A stretch of DNA of 22,939 nucleotides, from the NCBI GenBank assembly GCA_016193385.1, contig JACPSF010000194.1:1-22939 (forward strand), written 5' to 3'. The notes beneath the pieces were generated by a model, which saw nothing but the letters and a program-made list of their open reading frames with translations, searched no databases and was not told the origin of the DNA. Position 1 is the first letter of the stretch, and each line of letters begins with the position of its first letter. Made by a program: the position numbers and the translations under genes. This DNA comes from Deltaproteobacteria bacterium. GTDB taxonomy: Bacteria; Desulfobacterota_B; Binatia; UBA9968. This document shows positions 7,286 to 14,975 of this stretch, piece by piece.

Positions 7286-9361
7286 ATGTATCGGGTAGGC
7301 GTAGATATCGGCGGGACCTTCACCGACCTCCTGCTCGCGGGCGAGGACCGGCGCGCCGTTATCCATAAAACCCTGACGACGCCGGGCGATCCGAGCCAGG
7401 CCGTCGAAACGGCTCTCAGCCAAGCGCTGGGGGAGAGCATGGCCGAGACCCGTGGGCGGGGGACCCTGGTTCACGGCACGACCCTGGTTACCAATGCCAT
7501 TATCGAACGCACAGGGGCCCCGACCGCGCTCCTGACTACCGCCGGCTTTCGCGACGCGCTGGAAATCGGACGAGAGCATCGCTATGAGCTCTACGACCTC
7601 AATCTGGAGTTTCCCAAGCCTTTAGTCCCGCGCTATTTGCGCCTGGATGTTCCGGAACGCGTGGCCGCCGACGGCAGCGTGCTTCGCCCTCTAGACGAAG
7701 GCTTTGTTCGCCGCTTGGTGTCTGAACTGCAAGCAAAAGGCATCAGGGCGATTGCCGTATCCTATTTGAACAGCTTCCGTAATCCCGTTCACGAGCGGCG
7801 GACTGCGGAAATCATCGCGGAAGTGGCGCCCGAGCTGCGTGTCTCCTTGAGCTCGGAGGTGGTTGCCGAGATCCGCGAGTTTCAGCGCACGAGCACGACG
7901 GCTGCCAACGTGTACGTACAAGAGCGGGTTTCCAACTATCTCCGCGAGCTGGGCCACCGATTCGACCGCATCGGTTTTCAGGGGAGCTTTTTCGTCATGC
8001 TCTCGAGTGGCGGCATCGCCACGGCCGAGACCGCAGCGCGATTCCCGGTGCGTCTGCTGGAATCCGGGCCGGCAGCGGGGGCGCTGGCGGCTGCTCATCT
8101 GGGCGCGCGGGCCGGTTATCCGGACCTTCTCTCCTTCGATATGGGAGGGACCACCGCCAAGCTCTGTGCGGTCGAGGACGGTCGTCCCCTGAAAACGCAC
8201 GAGTTCGAGGTAGACCGAGTCTACCGCTTCAGGCGCGGCAGCGGGCTTCCGATCAAAATCCCCGTCATCGACATGATCGAAATCGGCGCCGGTGGCGGAA
8301 GCATCGCCCGCGTGGACGCGCTCGGGCTATTAAAAGTCGGTCCCCAAAGCGCCGGGGCGGAGCCTGGCCCGGCCTGCTACGGCAGGGGAGGGGATGAGCC
8401 GACCGTCACGGATGCCGAGCTCGTACTGGGTTATCTGGATCCGTCCTATTTCCTCGGCGGGAGAATGCGGCTCGATGTGGAGGCCGCGCGCTCGGCTCTC
8501 TCACGGCCGGCCGGAACTCTGGGCATTACGGTGGAGGGGGTGGCGTGGGGCATCTACCAGATCGTGAATGAAAATATGGCCAACGCCGCGCGGACCCACA
8601 TGGGAGAGCGCGGCAAAGATCCCCGGCGTCTTCCCCTTTATGCCTTTGGGGGGGCCGGTCCGGTTCATGGTTACCGGGTGGCGGAGATTCTCCATCTGCC
8701 CGCCCTGATCTCACCTTTCGGTGCCGGTGTGGGATCGACCTTTGGCCTCCTGGCGGCTCCGCTGGCCTTCGACTTTGTGCGCAGCGCCTACAGTCGTCTC
8801 GATGCTCTGCAGTGGGGAAGCGTGAACGGTCTCCTGGACGAAATGGCCCGCGAAGGGCGAGCCATTCTCGAGGGCTCTGGTCTTGCCGGCGCGGATATTT
8901 CCTACGAGCGCAGCGCCGACATGCGCTTCGTCGGCCAGGGCCACGAAGTTTCGGTCCCGCTGCCGAACGGCGTTCTCGGCGAACATCATCTGCCGGAGGT
9001 TGCGGCGACCTTTGAGCAGGTCTACCGCACTCTATACGGTCGCAAGGGTCCGGACGTCCCCCTGGAGGTCATCAACTGGCGCGTCGTTGCCAGCGGCCCG
9101 CATCCGGACAGTGATTTCCGGCTGCCCCAGGACGCCGCCGACCGGGACCGGGCGCTCAAGGGAAAACGCCCCGCCTACTTCCCGGAGTTTGGCCGGTACA
9201 TTGAAACCCCGGTGTACGACCGCTACGCCTTAAAGCCAGGCGAGGTTTTCGAAGGCCCCGCCATCGTAGAAGAACGAGAGTCGACCCTGGTGGTCGGAGC
9301 GCGCGGGCGGGCTCAGGTGGATGAATGGCTGAACGTTATCGTGAGGTTTAACCATGAGTGA
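7286..9361 (+). CDS. hyuA: Hydantoinase/oxoprolinase subunit A (HyuA family)
   Basis: HyuA-type subunits bind ATP with an actin-like fold and, with HyuB, open hydantoins or 5-oxoproline; related pairs carboxylate acetone or acetophenone. The 691-residue length is usual. Motifs: VGVDIGGTFTDLLL at the start, 'HGTTLVTNAIIER', 'TTAGFRDALEIGRE', 'FQRTSTTAANVYVQ', 'LESGPAAGALAAAHLG', 'LLSFDMGGTTAKLC', 'IEIGAGGGSIARVD', 'QSAGAEPGPACYGRGG', 'ARTHMGERGKDPR' and 'YAFGGAGPVHGY'. The GGTFTD and DMGGTT loops are the phosphate-binding signatures. The ATG at 7286 has no clear Shine-Dalgarno sequence. It overlaps hyuB by 8 bases, so the two are probably translationally coupled. The exact substrate cannot be read from the sequence. 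Confidence 0.93.
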   Translation: MYRVGVDIGGTFTDLLLAGEDRRAVIHKTLTTPGDPSQAVETALSQALGESMAETRGRGTLVHGTTLVTNAIIERTGAPTALLTTAGFRDALEIGREHRYELYDLNLEFPKPLVPRYLRLDVPERVAADGSVLRPLDEGFVRRLVSELQAKGIRAIAVSYLNSFRNPVHERRTAEIIAEVAPELRVSLSSEVVAEIREFQRTSTTAANVYVQERVSNYLRELGHRFDRIGFQGSFFVMLSSGGIATAETAARFPVRLLESGPAAGALAAAHLGARAGYPDLLSFDMGGTTAKLCAVEDGRPLKTHEFEVDRVYRFRRGSGLPIKIPVIDMIEIGAGGGSIARVDALGLLKVGPQSAGAEPGPACYGRGGDEPTVTDAELVLGYLDPSYFLGGRMRLDVEAARSALSRPAGTLGITVEGVAWGIYQIVNENMANAARTHMGERGKDPRRLPLYAFGGAGPVHGYRVAEILHLPALISPFGAGVGSTFGLLAAPLAFDFVRSAYSRLDALQWGSVNGLLDEMAREGRAILEGSGLAGADISYERSADMRFVGQGHEVSVPLPNGVLGEHHLPEVAATFEQVYRTLYGRKGPDVPLEVINWRVVASGPHPDSDFRLPQDAADRDRALKGKRPAYFPEFGRYIETPVYDRYALKPGEVFEGPAIVEERESTLVVGARGRAQVDEWLNVIVRFNHE

Positions 9362-11102
9362 TGCCCTTCGACCACGCTCGGGGCAGGCCATCGATCCGGT
9401 AACGCTCGAGGTGGTCTGGAATCGGCTCCTGTCCGTAGCCAATGAACAACAGGATGCGCTGATACGGACGGCCTTCAGCACGATCGTCCGGGAGAGCCAG
9501 GATCTCGCCTGCGGCGTGTTCGACGCCCAGGGGCGGATGATCGCGCAGTCGATCAGCGGGACGCCCGGGCACATCAACGCCATGGCTACTTCCATGCGCC
9601 ACTTTCTCGCGGCCTTTCCCGCGCACGCCCTGGCTCCCGGGGATGTGCTCATCACCAATGACCCCTGGATGACTGCGGGCCAAATCAACGATATCACCAT
9701 CACGACGCCGATTTTCAGGGATGGGCGCATGGTGGCCTTGTTTGCCAACACCTGCCACGCCGCGGATATCGGCGGCCGGATTCTTTCAGCGGAGGCGCGG
9801 GAGGTTTTCGAAGAGGGGCTTCGCCTGCCGATAATGAAGTTGTTTGACCGGGGGGAGCCGAACCGCATCCTGCTGCAGATTATGCGCGCCAACGTGCGCC
9901 AGCCCGACGAAGTGGTCGGTGACCTGCATGCCCAGGCGGCCTGCAACGACGCGGGCGGGCGCGCGTTGCTGGAGATGATGGATGAATTCGGTCTGGAGAG
10001 CATCGAGCAGGTGGCCGAGGAGATCGTGCGGCGCTCCGAAGCGGCTGTGAGAGCCAAGATCCGCGAGCTTCCCGAGGGGGAGTGGGAGAGCGAAACCCGG
10101 GGCGACGGCTTCGAGGAGCCCGTCGTCATTCGTTGCTCCGTGCGGATCGCGGGCGACGAGATCTTCATCGATTTTACCGGCTCCTCGTCTCAGAGCACGC
10201 GCGGGATCAATGTGGTCCTGAACTATACGCACGCCTACGCGAGCTTCGCGGTTAAGGCGGCTATCTACCCTGATGTCCCCCATAACGAAGGGAGCTTTCG
10301 ACCGGTTCGCGTGACCGCGCCGCCGGGGAGCATTCTGAATGCGCTGGATCCTGCCCCAGTGGCGAGCCGCCTGGCCGTCGGCCATTTCGTGCCCAGCGCG
10401 ATCTTCGCGGCTTTGGCCGGTGCCCTGCCCGGGCGGCTGATGGCCCCGGGCGCCGATCCCATCTGGCTCAGCGTGTGGCGCGGACAGAATCCTCCTTTTA
10501 CGATCACGATTTTTCAGGTGGGGGGAACGGGTGCCCGTCCCACGAAGGATGGCTTGAGCGCGGTAGGTTTTCCTAGCGGCGTGGCCGGTGTCCCGGCGGA
10601 GGTTATCGAGAGCCTCTCGCCGATTGTGATGCGTCGGCGCGAGCTGTGCGCGGACTCTGGCGGGGCCGGCGCGTGGCGCGGCGGATTGGGACAGCTCACG
10701 GAGTTCGCGCGTTGCGGTGAGGGACGTTGGAGCGTGAGCTGCATCGTCGATCGGACCAAGTACCCAGCTACCGGTCTCCTGGGCGGTAAGGCCGGCATGG
10801 CCGGGGAGCTCGTGCTGGACAACGGCGAACGGCCGAACCCCAAAATGCTCCTCGACTTAAGGCCCGACCAGTATATTTGCCTGAATACTCCCGGAGGGGG
10901 CGGCTATGGGGATCCCTTCCAGCGCGATCCGGAGCTTGTGCGCCAGGATGTCATCGCTGGTTATGTTAGCCCCGAGGCCGCGGTAAAAGACTACGGTGTG
11001 GCGGTCCGTTTTACCGGAGGCCAATCGGAGTTGGTCCGACTGCCAGAGCAGTGGGTGATCGATGAGGCAGTAACCGCCGCCCTACGGCGGAATCTCAGAT
11101 GA
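9354..11102 (+). CDS. hyuB: Hydantoinase/oxoprolinase subunit B (HyuB family)
   Basis: The partner of HyuA, carrying the metal-binding catalytic half. 582 residues, normal for the family. Marks in order: IDPVTLEVVWNRL, 'EQQDALIRTAFSTIVRES', DLACGVFDAQGRMIAQS, 'GTPGHINAM', 'PGDVLITNDPW', 'ITITTPIFRDGRMVALFA', HAADIGG, 'MRANVRQPDEVVGDL', 'IFIDFTGSSSQSTRGIN', 'NEGSFRPVRVTAPPGSILN', PAPVASRLAVGH and the glycine-rich end 'CLNTPGGGGYGDPFQRDP'. HAADIGG and NDPW are conserved positions usually linked to the active site. The ATG sits in ATGAGTGA, overlapping the hyuA stop. As with HyuA, hydantoinase, oxoprolinase and carboxylase functions are all possible. Confidence 0.93.
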   Translation: MSDALRPRSGQAIDPVTLEVVWNRLLSVANEQQDALIRTAFSTIVRESQDLACGVFDAQGRMIAQSISGTPGHINAMATSMRHFLAAFPAHALAPGDVLITNDPWMTAGQINDITITTPIFRDGRMVALFANTCHAADIGGRILSAEAREVFEEGLRLPIMKLFDRGEPNRILLQIMRANVRQPDEVVGDLHAQAACNDAGGRALLEMMDEFGLESIEQVAEEIVRRSEAAVRAKIRELPEGEWESETRGDGFEEPVVIRCSVRIAGDEIFIDFTGSSSQSTRGINVVLNYTHAYASFAVKAAIYPDVPHNEGSFRPVRVTAPPGSILNALDPAPVASRLAVGHFVPSAIFAALAGALPGRLMAPGADPIWLSVWRGQNPPFTITIFQVGGTGARPTKDGLSAVGFPSGVAGVPAEVIESLSPIVMRRRELCADSGGAGAWRGGLGQLTEFARCGEGRWSVSCIVDRTKYPATGLLGGKAGMAGELVLDNGERPNPKMLLDLRPDQYICLNTPGGGGYGDPFQRDPELVRQDVIAGYVSPEAAVKDYGVAVRFTGGQSELVRLPEQWVIDEAVTAALRRNLR

Positions 11103-11150
11103 CAGATCTCAAATTTCAGATGATCTGAGATATGAAATCTGAGATTTGAA
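11103..11150. repeat. Tandem 14-base repeat with inverted copy of the same words
   Basis: ATCTGAGATATGAA (11123-11136) is followed immediately by ATCTGAGATTTGAA (11137-11150), 13 of 14 identical. Upstream, 11106-11121 contains the same words on the other strand (ATCTCAAATTTCAGAT), and TCAGATGATCTGA is a perfect dyad around one base. It starts right at the hyuB stop and occupies most of the 68-base gap to the SDR gene. AT-rich against its surroundings. Confidence 0.75.
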
Positions 11151-11170
11151 ATTCTGAGCGAAGCGAAGAG

Positions 11171-11938
11171 ATGGAGCTTAACGACAGAGTGGCTCTGGTC
11201 ACGGGCGGTGCAACGGGTATCGGGAGGGCGGCGGTCGTGCGCCTGGCCCAAAGCGGGGTGAGGGGCGTCGCAATCAATTATCGCACTGCCCGAGACGATG
11301 CCGAGCGGCTCGCGGCGGAGGTCCGCGCGATCGGAGCGATGCCTCTTTGTGTCTGCGCCGATGTCCGAAACGATGGCGAGGTGCGCGCGATGGTGCAGCG
11401 CGTGGGGGAGCATTTTGGGCGTCTGGATGTGCTCGTCAATAATGCCGGAATGACTCAATGGGTTCCGCTTTCCGACCTCGAGGGTTTGACGGATCAGGTG
11501 TGGGATGAAATCTTGGATATCAATTTGAAGGGGGCCTTCCGCTGCACGCGCGCCGCCGCACCGCTCCTCTCGGAGACGAGGGGAATGGTGGTGAACGTCT
11601 CTTCGATCTCGGGCGTGCTTGCTCCTACCACGATCTCTTCGCTGGCTTACGGAGCGGCCAAGGCGGCGCTGATCTATCTCACGCGCGGGCTGGCGGTCGC
11701 GCTTGCCCCGAATGTCCGCGTCAACGCGGTGGCCCCGGCTTTTACGGATACGAAATGGATGCGGGAGCACTTCGGGGACGAATATGATCGGTTGGTGTCT
11801 CGGGCTGCGGAGAGTTTTCCTTTGCGCCGCATCGCCGCGCCGGAAGACGTCGCGGGAGCGATCGTCGGCCTCATCACCGGCGGGGATTTTGTCACCGGCC
11901 AGACGTTGATCGTCGATGGGGGGTTGAGCCTCAGCTAA
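11171..11938 (+). CDS. SDR-family NAD(P)-dependent oxidoreductase
   Basis: A 255-residue classical short-chain dehydrogenase/reductase (FabG-like) that interconverts alcohols and ketones with NAD(P). Visible signatures: TGGATGIG (11-18) in the nucleotide-binding loop, VCADVR after beta strand 3, LVNNAG (88-93), VNVSSISG with the probable catalytic Ser145, and Y160-GAA-K164, followed by VRVNAVAPAFTDT and the C-terminal TGQTLIVDGG. INYRTA after strand 2 with Arg38 suggests a preference for NADPH, but this is weak evidence. The Shine-Dalgarno sequence is poor (GAAGAG directly before ATG). The next gene, 17 bases on, is an aldolase; an SDR plus KDPG-type aldolase pairing is typical of 2-keto-3-deoxy sugar acid breakdown. 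Confidence 0.92.
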   Translation: MELNDRVALVTGGATGIGRAAVVRLAQSGVRGVAINYRTARDDAERLAAEVRAIGAMPLCVCADVRNDGEVRAMVQRVGEHFGRLDVLVNNAGMTQWVPLSDLEGLTDQVWDEILDINLKGAFRCTRAAAPLLSETRGMVVNVSSISGVLAPTTISSLAYGAAKAALIYLTRGLAVALAPNVRVNAVAPAFTDTKWMREHFGDEYDRLVSRAAESFPLRRIAAPEDVAGAIVGLITGGDFVTGQTLIVDGGLSLS

Positions 11939-11955
11939 GCTTTGAGGAGACGGCG

Positions 11956-12606
11956 ATGGAAAAAGCTGAAGTAATCCGCGAAATGGAGCGCACTCGACTC
12001 GTCGCGGTGGTGCGCTCGAAAAGCTCGGAGGAGGCCCTTGCCACAGTGCGGGGGGTCACCGAGGCGGGAGTCAGGTTCGTAGAGATCACGCTCTCCGTGC
12101 CGGGGGCTTTGGGGCTCATCAAGGATTTGGCGCGGCAGGAAGGATTTTGCGTGGGGGTCGGAACCGTGCTTGCCAAGGACGATGCGGAGCAAGCGATTAA
12201 CAACGGCGCCCGCTTCGTGGTCTCTCCGACGCTGGAGCTCGATCTGATTCCGGTCTGCCGCGACGCCGGGGTAATATGCGTCAGCGGCGCCGCCACTCCG
12301 ACCGAGATCCTGACGGCGATCAGAGCTCAGGCCGACATGGTGAAGATCTTTCCCGCCGATTGTCTCGGGGGACCACACTTCGTACGCCAGATGGTGAGCC
12401 CGCTCCCTAAAGTGCGCTTTGTGGTTTCTGGAGGGGTGAACCGAGGCAATGTCGAAGAGTACGTGCAGCTCGGTGTCACCGGTCTCGCTCTGGGAAGCGC
12501 TTTCCTGGCTGATGTCCTGGCAAAGCGGGGGCACAACGGCTTGGTGAGCGAGGTGGGCGAGTTTGTAAAACTAGTCGAGAAAAGCTTCACAAAATCCAAT
12601 GCTTAA
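11956..12606 (+). CDS. KDPG/KHG-type class I aldolase (Eda family)
   Basis: Class I aldolases of this family split 2-keto-3-deoxy-6-phosphogluconate or 4-hydroxy-2-oxoglutarate into pyruvate and an aldehyde through a Schiff base. The 216 residues show the fold's marks: VAVVRS (R20), FVEITL (E43, general base), VGVGTVL, ARFVVSPTL, GAATPTE, VKIFPAD with the Schiff-base lysine K130, and VVSGGVNRGNVEEY near the C-terminal phosphate site. GAGGAG lies 7 bases ahead of the ATG. The classical enzyme has TGG(V/I) at the phosphate loop; here it is SGGV, which may still bind phosphate. Substrate is not certain: KDPG, KDPGal or another 2-keto-3-deoxy acid. It follows the SDR gene by 17 bases and is probably co-transcribed with it. 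Confidence 0.87.
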   Translation: MEKAEVIREMERTRLVAVVRSKSSEEALATVRGVTEAGVRFVEITLSVPGALGLIKDLARQEGFCVGVGTVLAKDDAEQAINNGARFVVSPTLELDLIPVCRDAGVICVSGAATPTEILTAIRAQADMVKIFPADCLGGPHFVRQMVSPLPKVRFVVSGGVNRGNVEEYVQLGVTGLALGSAFLADVLAKRGHNGLVSEVGEFVKLVEKSFTKSNA

Positions 12607-12661
12607 TTGTTAATTTTAAGGTTTTAATTCAAAATAAGAAATTCCTAATTGAAAATTGCCT
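12607..12661. repeat. Very AT-rich spacer with imperfect inverted words
   Basis: The 55 bases between the aldolase stop and the next ATG consist almost only of A and T. They hold related words on both strands: TTAATTTTAAGG, TTTTAATTCAAAAT, and CCTAATTGAAAATT, which pairs imperfectly with AATTTTAAGG. No Shine-Dalgarno sequence is present before the following gene. Confidence 0.6.
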
Positions 12662-13651
12662 ATGGATTTAAAACTGACATTAGCTTGCGAAGACTATGAT
12701 CGTACCCGGCCTTTGCGGGACGGCTCGGTGAAGCCTGAGGGGATCGAGATCAATTATCTGGCGCTTCCCGTCGAGGAGATCTTCTGGCGCATGCTCCGCT
12801 ATCAGGAATTCGATGTGGCGGAGCTTTCCATGGGCGCTTTCCTTGTCGCCGCCGCGCGCGGATACCGGCCGTTCATAGCCATCCCGGTCTTTCCGTCGCG
12901 CACCTTCCGCCACCGCTGCATCTTTGTCAACACCGCTTCCGGGGTCGAGAAGCCCGAGGATCTTAGGGGGAAAAGAGTCGGGGTCCCCGAGTACACCATG
13001 ACTGCCGCCGTGTGGCTGCGGGGGCTCTTCCAGCACGAGTACGGCGTGGCGCCGAAGGAAATCCGTTGGTTTCAGGGGGGAGAGGAGCAGCCCGGACGAA
13101 GGGATCGCGTCGATTTCGATCTCCCTGGGGGGATTCGCTTGGAGGTCATTCCGCAGGACCGGACGTTGAACGAAATGATCGAGAGCGGGGAGATCGATGT
13201 TTTGATGTCTCCCCGCATGCCGCATTGCTTTCTCAGGGGATCGCCGCGCGTCCGCAGGCTGTTTCCCGATTTTAAACGGGTCGAGATGGACTATTTTCGC
13301 CGCACGGGCATCTTTCCCATCATGCACGGGATCGCGATCCGCATGGAGCTCTACGAGAAGCATCCATGGGTAGCTCAGAACCTGTTTAAAGCTTTCTGTG
13401 AGGCGAAAGAACTCTGCTTCAGTCAAATCTACGATACCAATGTGCTGCGCCGGAGCCTTCCCTGGGAGGCCGCGGAATACGAAGAGACCGCGCAGCTCAT
13501 GGGCCGGGACTACTGGCCCTACGGCTTTGCGGCCAACCGAGATAACCTGGAAACCCTTCATTCGTATCTGCTGGAGCAGGGCCTGATCAAGCAAAAGCTG
13601 GATTTGGAAAAGCTTTTCGCCCCGAATACGCTGGAAGCATTTAAGATTTAG
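12662..13651 (+). CDS. 4,5-dihydroxyphthalate decarboxylase-like protein with binding-protein fold
   Basis: A 329-residue protein of the family annotated as 4,5-dihydroxyphthalate decarboxylase, which shares the two-lobed fold of periplasmic binding proteins. Typical segments: LTLACEDYDRTRPLRDG, 'KPEGIEINYLALPVEEIFWRM', 'QEFDVAELSMGAFLVA', 'FIAIPVFPSRTFRHRCIFVN', 'DLRGKRVGVPEYTMTAAVW' and 'GIFPIMHGIAIR'. The ATG at 12662 is followed at once by family sequence (MDLKLTLAC), so there is no signal peptide and the protein should be cytoplasmic. No Shine-Dalgarno sequence is visible; the leader is the AT-rich spacer. It is either a decarboxylase for an aromatic or hydroxy acid or a ligand-binding protein. 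True decarboxylase activity is known for few members, so the name is family-level only. Confidence 0.83.
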   Translation: MDLKLTLACEDYDRTRPLRDGSVKPEGIEINYLALPVEEIFWRMLRYQEFDVAELSMGAFLVAAARGYRPFIAIPVFPSRTFRHRCIFVNTASGVEKPEDLRGKRVGVPEYTMTAAVWLRGLFQHEYGVAPKEIRWFQGGEEQPGRRDRVDFDLPGGIRLEVIPQDRTLNEMIESGEIDVLMSPRMPHCFLRGSPRVRRLFPDFKRVEMDYFRRTGIFPIMHGIAIRMELYEKHPWVAQNLFKAFCEAKELCFSQIYDTNVLRRSLPWEAAEYEETAQLMGRDYWPYGFAANRDNLETLHSYLLEQGLIKQKLDLEKLFAPNTLEAFKI

Positions 13652-13757
13652 CATCGCCAAGCCCGGACTCCCGCTGGCTTTGAGCTTAGTCGCTGTTGCG
13701 GCTGTAAACCCTTAGCCCCCGCCACGGCTTCGCAGCCAAAAGATCACTGTCCATGCT

Positions 13758-13786
13758 GTTAATATTTGCCCTCCGGAAACGTCTAA
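13758..13786 (+). promoter_or_regulatory. Candidate ECF-type promoter of the sigma factor gene
   Basis: GTTAAT (13758-13763), 16 bases, CGTCTAA (13780-13786). The same arrangement, GTTAAC-N16-CGTCTAA, precedes the glycine-zipper gene of this cluster at 15417-15445. CGTC-type -10 elements are typical of ECF sigma factors, which commonly drive their own genes. Transcription would begin near 13793 and leave a leader of about 47 bases. Confidence 0.6.
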
Positions 13787-13802
13787 ATGGGTAAGCAGGG
13801 GA

Positions 13803-13839
13803 GTAGAAGTTCTACCCTGTCTGTTCAGGTATTTACCTG
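13803..13839 (+). promoter_or_regulatory. Two consecutive dyads in the sigma factor leader
   Basis: GTAGAAGTTCTAC (13803-13815) is a 13-base palindrome around a single G, and CAGGTATTTACCTG (13826-13839) has 6-base arms around TT and ends exactly at the ATG. The second contains the only Shine-Dalgarno-like AGG. They could be operators or leader hairpins that limit translation. Confidence 0.5.
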
Positions 13840-14427
13840 ATGTTTCATGGAGAGGACTCTCCTCCAGATCCCGGGGATGACGACCTCGTGGCCATGTGCC
13901 ACAGGGGGGAGCGTCAAGCGTTTGACGTTCTTGTGCGGCGCTATATGCACAGGGCCTATCAAATCGCATTGGATTTCACCCACGATGGCGAGGAGGCGAA
14001 GGACCTGTCCCAAGAGGCCTTTCTGCGCGCGTTCATGCAGATCAAGCATTTTGATCGAAGATCGAGCTTTTATACCTGGTTCTATCGGATTATCGTAAAC
14101 CTCTGTCTCGACCATCACCGGCGCCGGCGACGATTGTTGTGGGAACGGCTCGACGGGAAAAATGGAGAACCCGCTGAGGCAAAGGAAATGGCCGCATCGC
14201 CTTCCACCCCGGACCAGGAAGCGATGGCAGGGGAGGTGAGACGTCGGTTGGGGGCGGCTCTGGACGGGCTGCCGAAAAATCAGCGCACCGCTTTTCTCTT
14301 GAGAAATCATCAAGGGTTATCGATCCCTGAGATCGCCAAGGTGATGGGAACCACGGAGGGCACCGTCAGGGTTCATCTCCACCGTGCCGTGGTGGCCTTG
14401 AGGCAGAGTTTAACGGAATTCGCTTAG
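13840..14427 (+). CDS. ECF-family RNA polymerase sigma factor (RpoE-like)
   Basis: A 195-residue sigma factor with only regions 2 and 4. Region 2 spans about 20-95 (LVRRYMHRAYQIALDFT, 'EEAKDLSQEAFLRAF', 'FYTWFYRIIVNLCLDHHR'), where the first part contacts core polymerase and the second reads the -10. A basic linker RRRRR and an acidic spacer follow. Region 4 spans about 132-188 (LDGLPKNQRTAFLLR, 'GLSIPEIAKVMGTTEGTVRVHLHRAV'), a helix-turn-helix reading the -35. The ATG at 13840 puts region 2 at the usual distance from the N-terminus. An anti-sigma gene follows after 11 bases. Autoregulation is suggested by a promoter-like motif upstream that recurs before the fourth gene of the cluster. Confidence 0.94.
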   Translation: MFHGEDSPPDPGDDDLVAMCHRGERQAFDVLVRRYMHRAYQIALDFTHDGEEAKDLSQEAFLRAFMQIKHFDRRSSFYTWFYRIIVNLCLDHHRRRRRLLWERLDGKNGEPAEAKEMAASPSTPDQEAMAGEVRRRLGAALDGLPKNQRTAFLLRNHQGLSIPEIAKVMGTTEGTVRVHLHRAVVALRQSLTEFA

Positions 14428-14438
14428 GGGGGAATCCA

Positions 14439-14975
14439 ATGGTACAGCAGAGCCATTCTCTACGACCGGCGTGTAAAGATTTTGAGGAGCACTTGGTCCT
14501 CTACTACTACGGGGATTGCCCGGCACCGGAAAGGGATAAGCTGGAAGAGCATCTCAAGGAGTGCGCTTGCTGTTCCCGGTTCCTGGAAGACCTGCGTGCC
14601 TATCTTCCCCTGATGGTAACGCCGAAAAAGCTGCCTCAAGCCTTTTGGGACAGTTATTACAGAGGGCTGCAGAAAAAGCTTGCCGCCTTGGAAGAAAAAG
14701 GCGCCTGGTGGAGGGAGCTGTACTCCTTTCTCCGTCCTTGGGCCGTTCCGGCCCTGGGAGCGGCCTTGGGTCTTGTCCTGGCTCTGGGTTTCGCGTTTAC
14801 CAGAGGGACTTGGCGCTTGTGGGAGCGCTCGAACAGGGAGGAAGTTCCCCAGGAGATCCGGGTTGCGGGAAACGATATAGATTTCTTCGAGGTCATGGAT
14901 TTGCTCGATTCCATCGATTTGCTTGAGGCGCTGGAGAAGGCGAAATCCGGAAGCACGGCGTCCCAAAGGTTATGA
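14439..14975 (+). CDS. Membrane-anchored zinc-finger anti-sigma factor
   Basis: A 178-residue putative anti-sigma factor of the ZAS type. The cytoplasmic N-terminus has C12 in CKDFEEHLVLYYYGD and the H38-x3-C42-x2-C45 motif (EEHLKECACC), which together form the usual zinc-binding helical domain that clamps the ECF sigma factor. One membrane segment follows at about 101-120 (WAVPALGAALGLVLALGFAF), so the last 58 or so residues should be periplasmic. That tail is acidic and leucine-rich (DIDFFEVMDLLDSIDLLEALEKA) and could sense signal or meet a partner protein. GGGGGG lies upstream. The stop overlaps the next start by 4 bases (ATGA), so both are probably made in a fixed ratio. Confidence 0.88.
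   Translation: MVQQSHSLRPACKDFEEHLVLYYYGDCPAPERDKLEEHLKECACCSRFLEDLRAYLPLMVTPKKLPQAFWDSYYRGLQKKLAALEEKGAWWRELYSFLRPWAVPALGAALGLVLALGFAFTRGTWRLWERSNREEVPQEIRVAGNDIDFFEVMDLLDSIDLLEALEKAKSGSTASQRL

Noticed and set aside
9230..10168. Long minus-strand open frame across the hyuA/hyuB junction
   Set aside because: It mirrors the codon pattern of hyuB on the other strand and has a serine/arginine-rich, non-protein-like composition.
12656..12661. TTG start two codons upstream for the DHP-like protein
   Set aside because: The ATG at 12662 directly begins the family sequence and no ribosome site favours the TTG.
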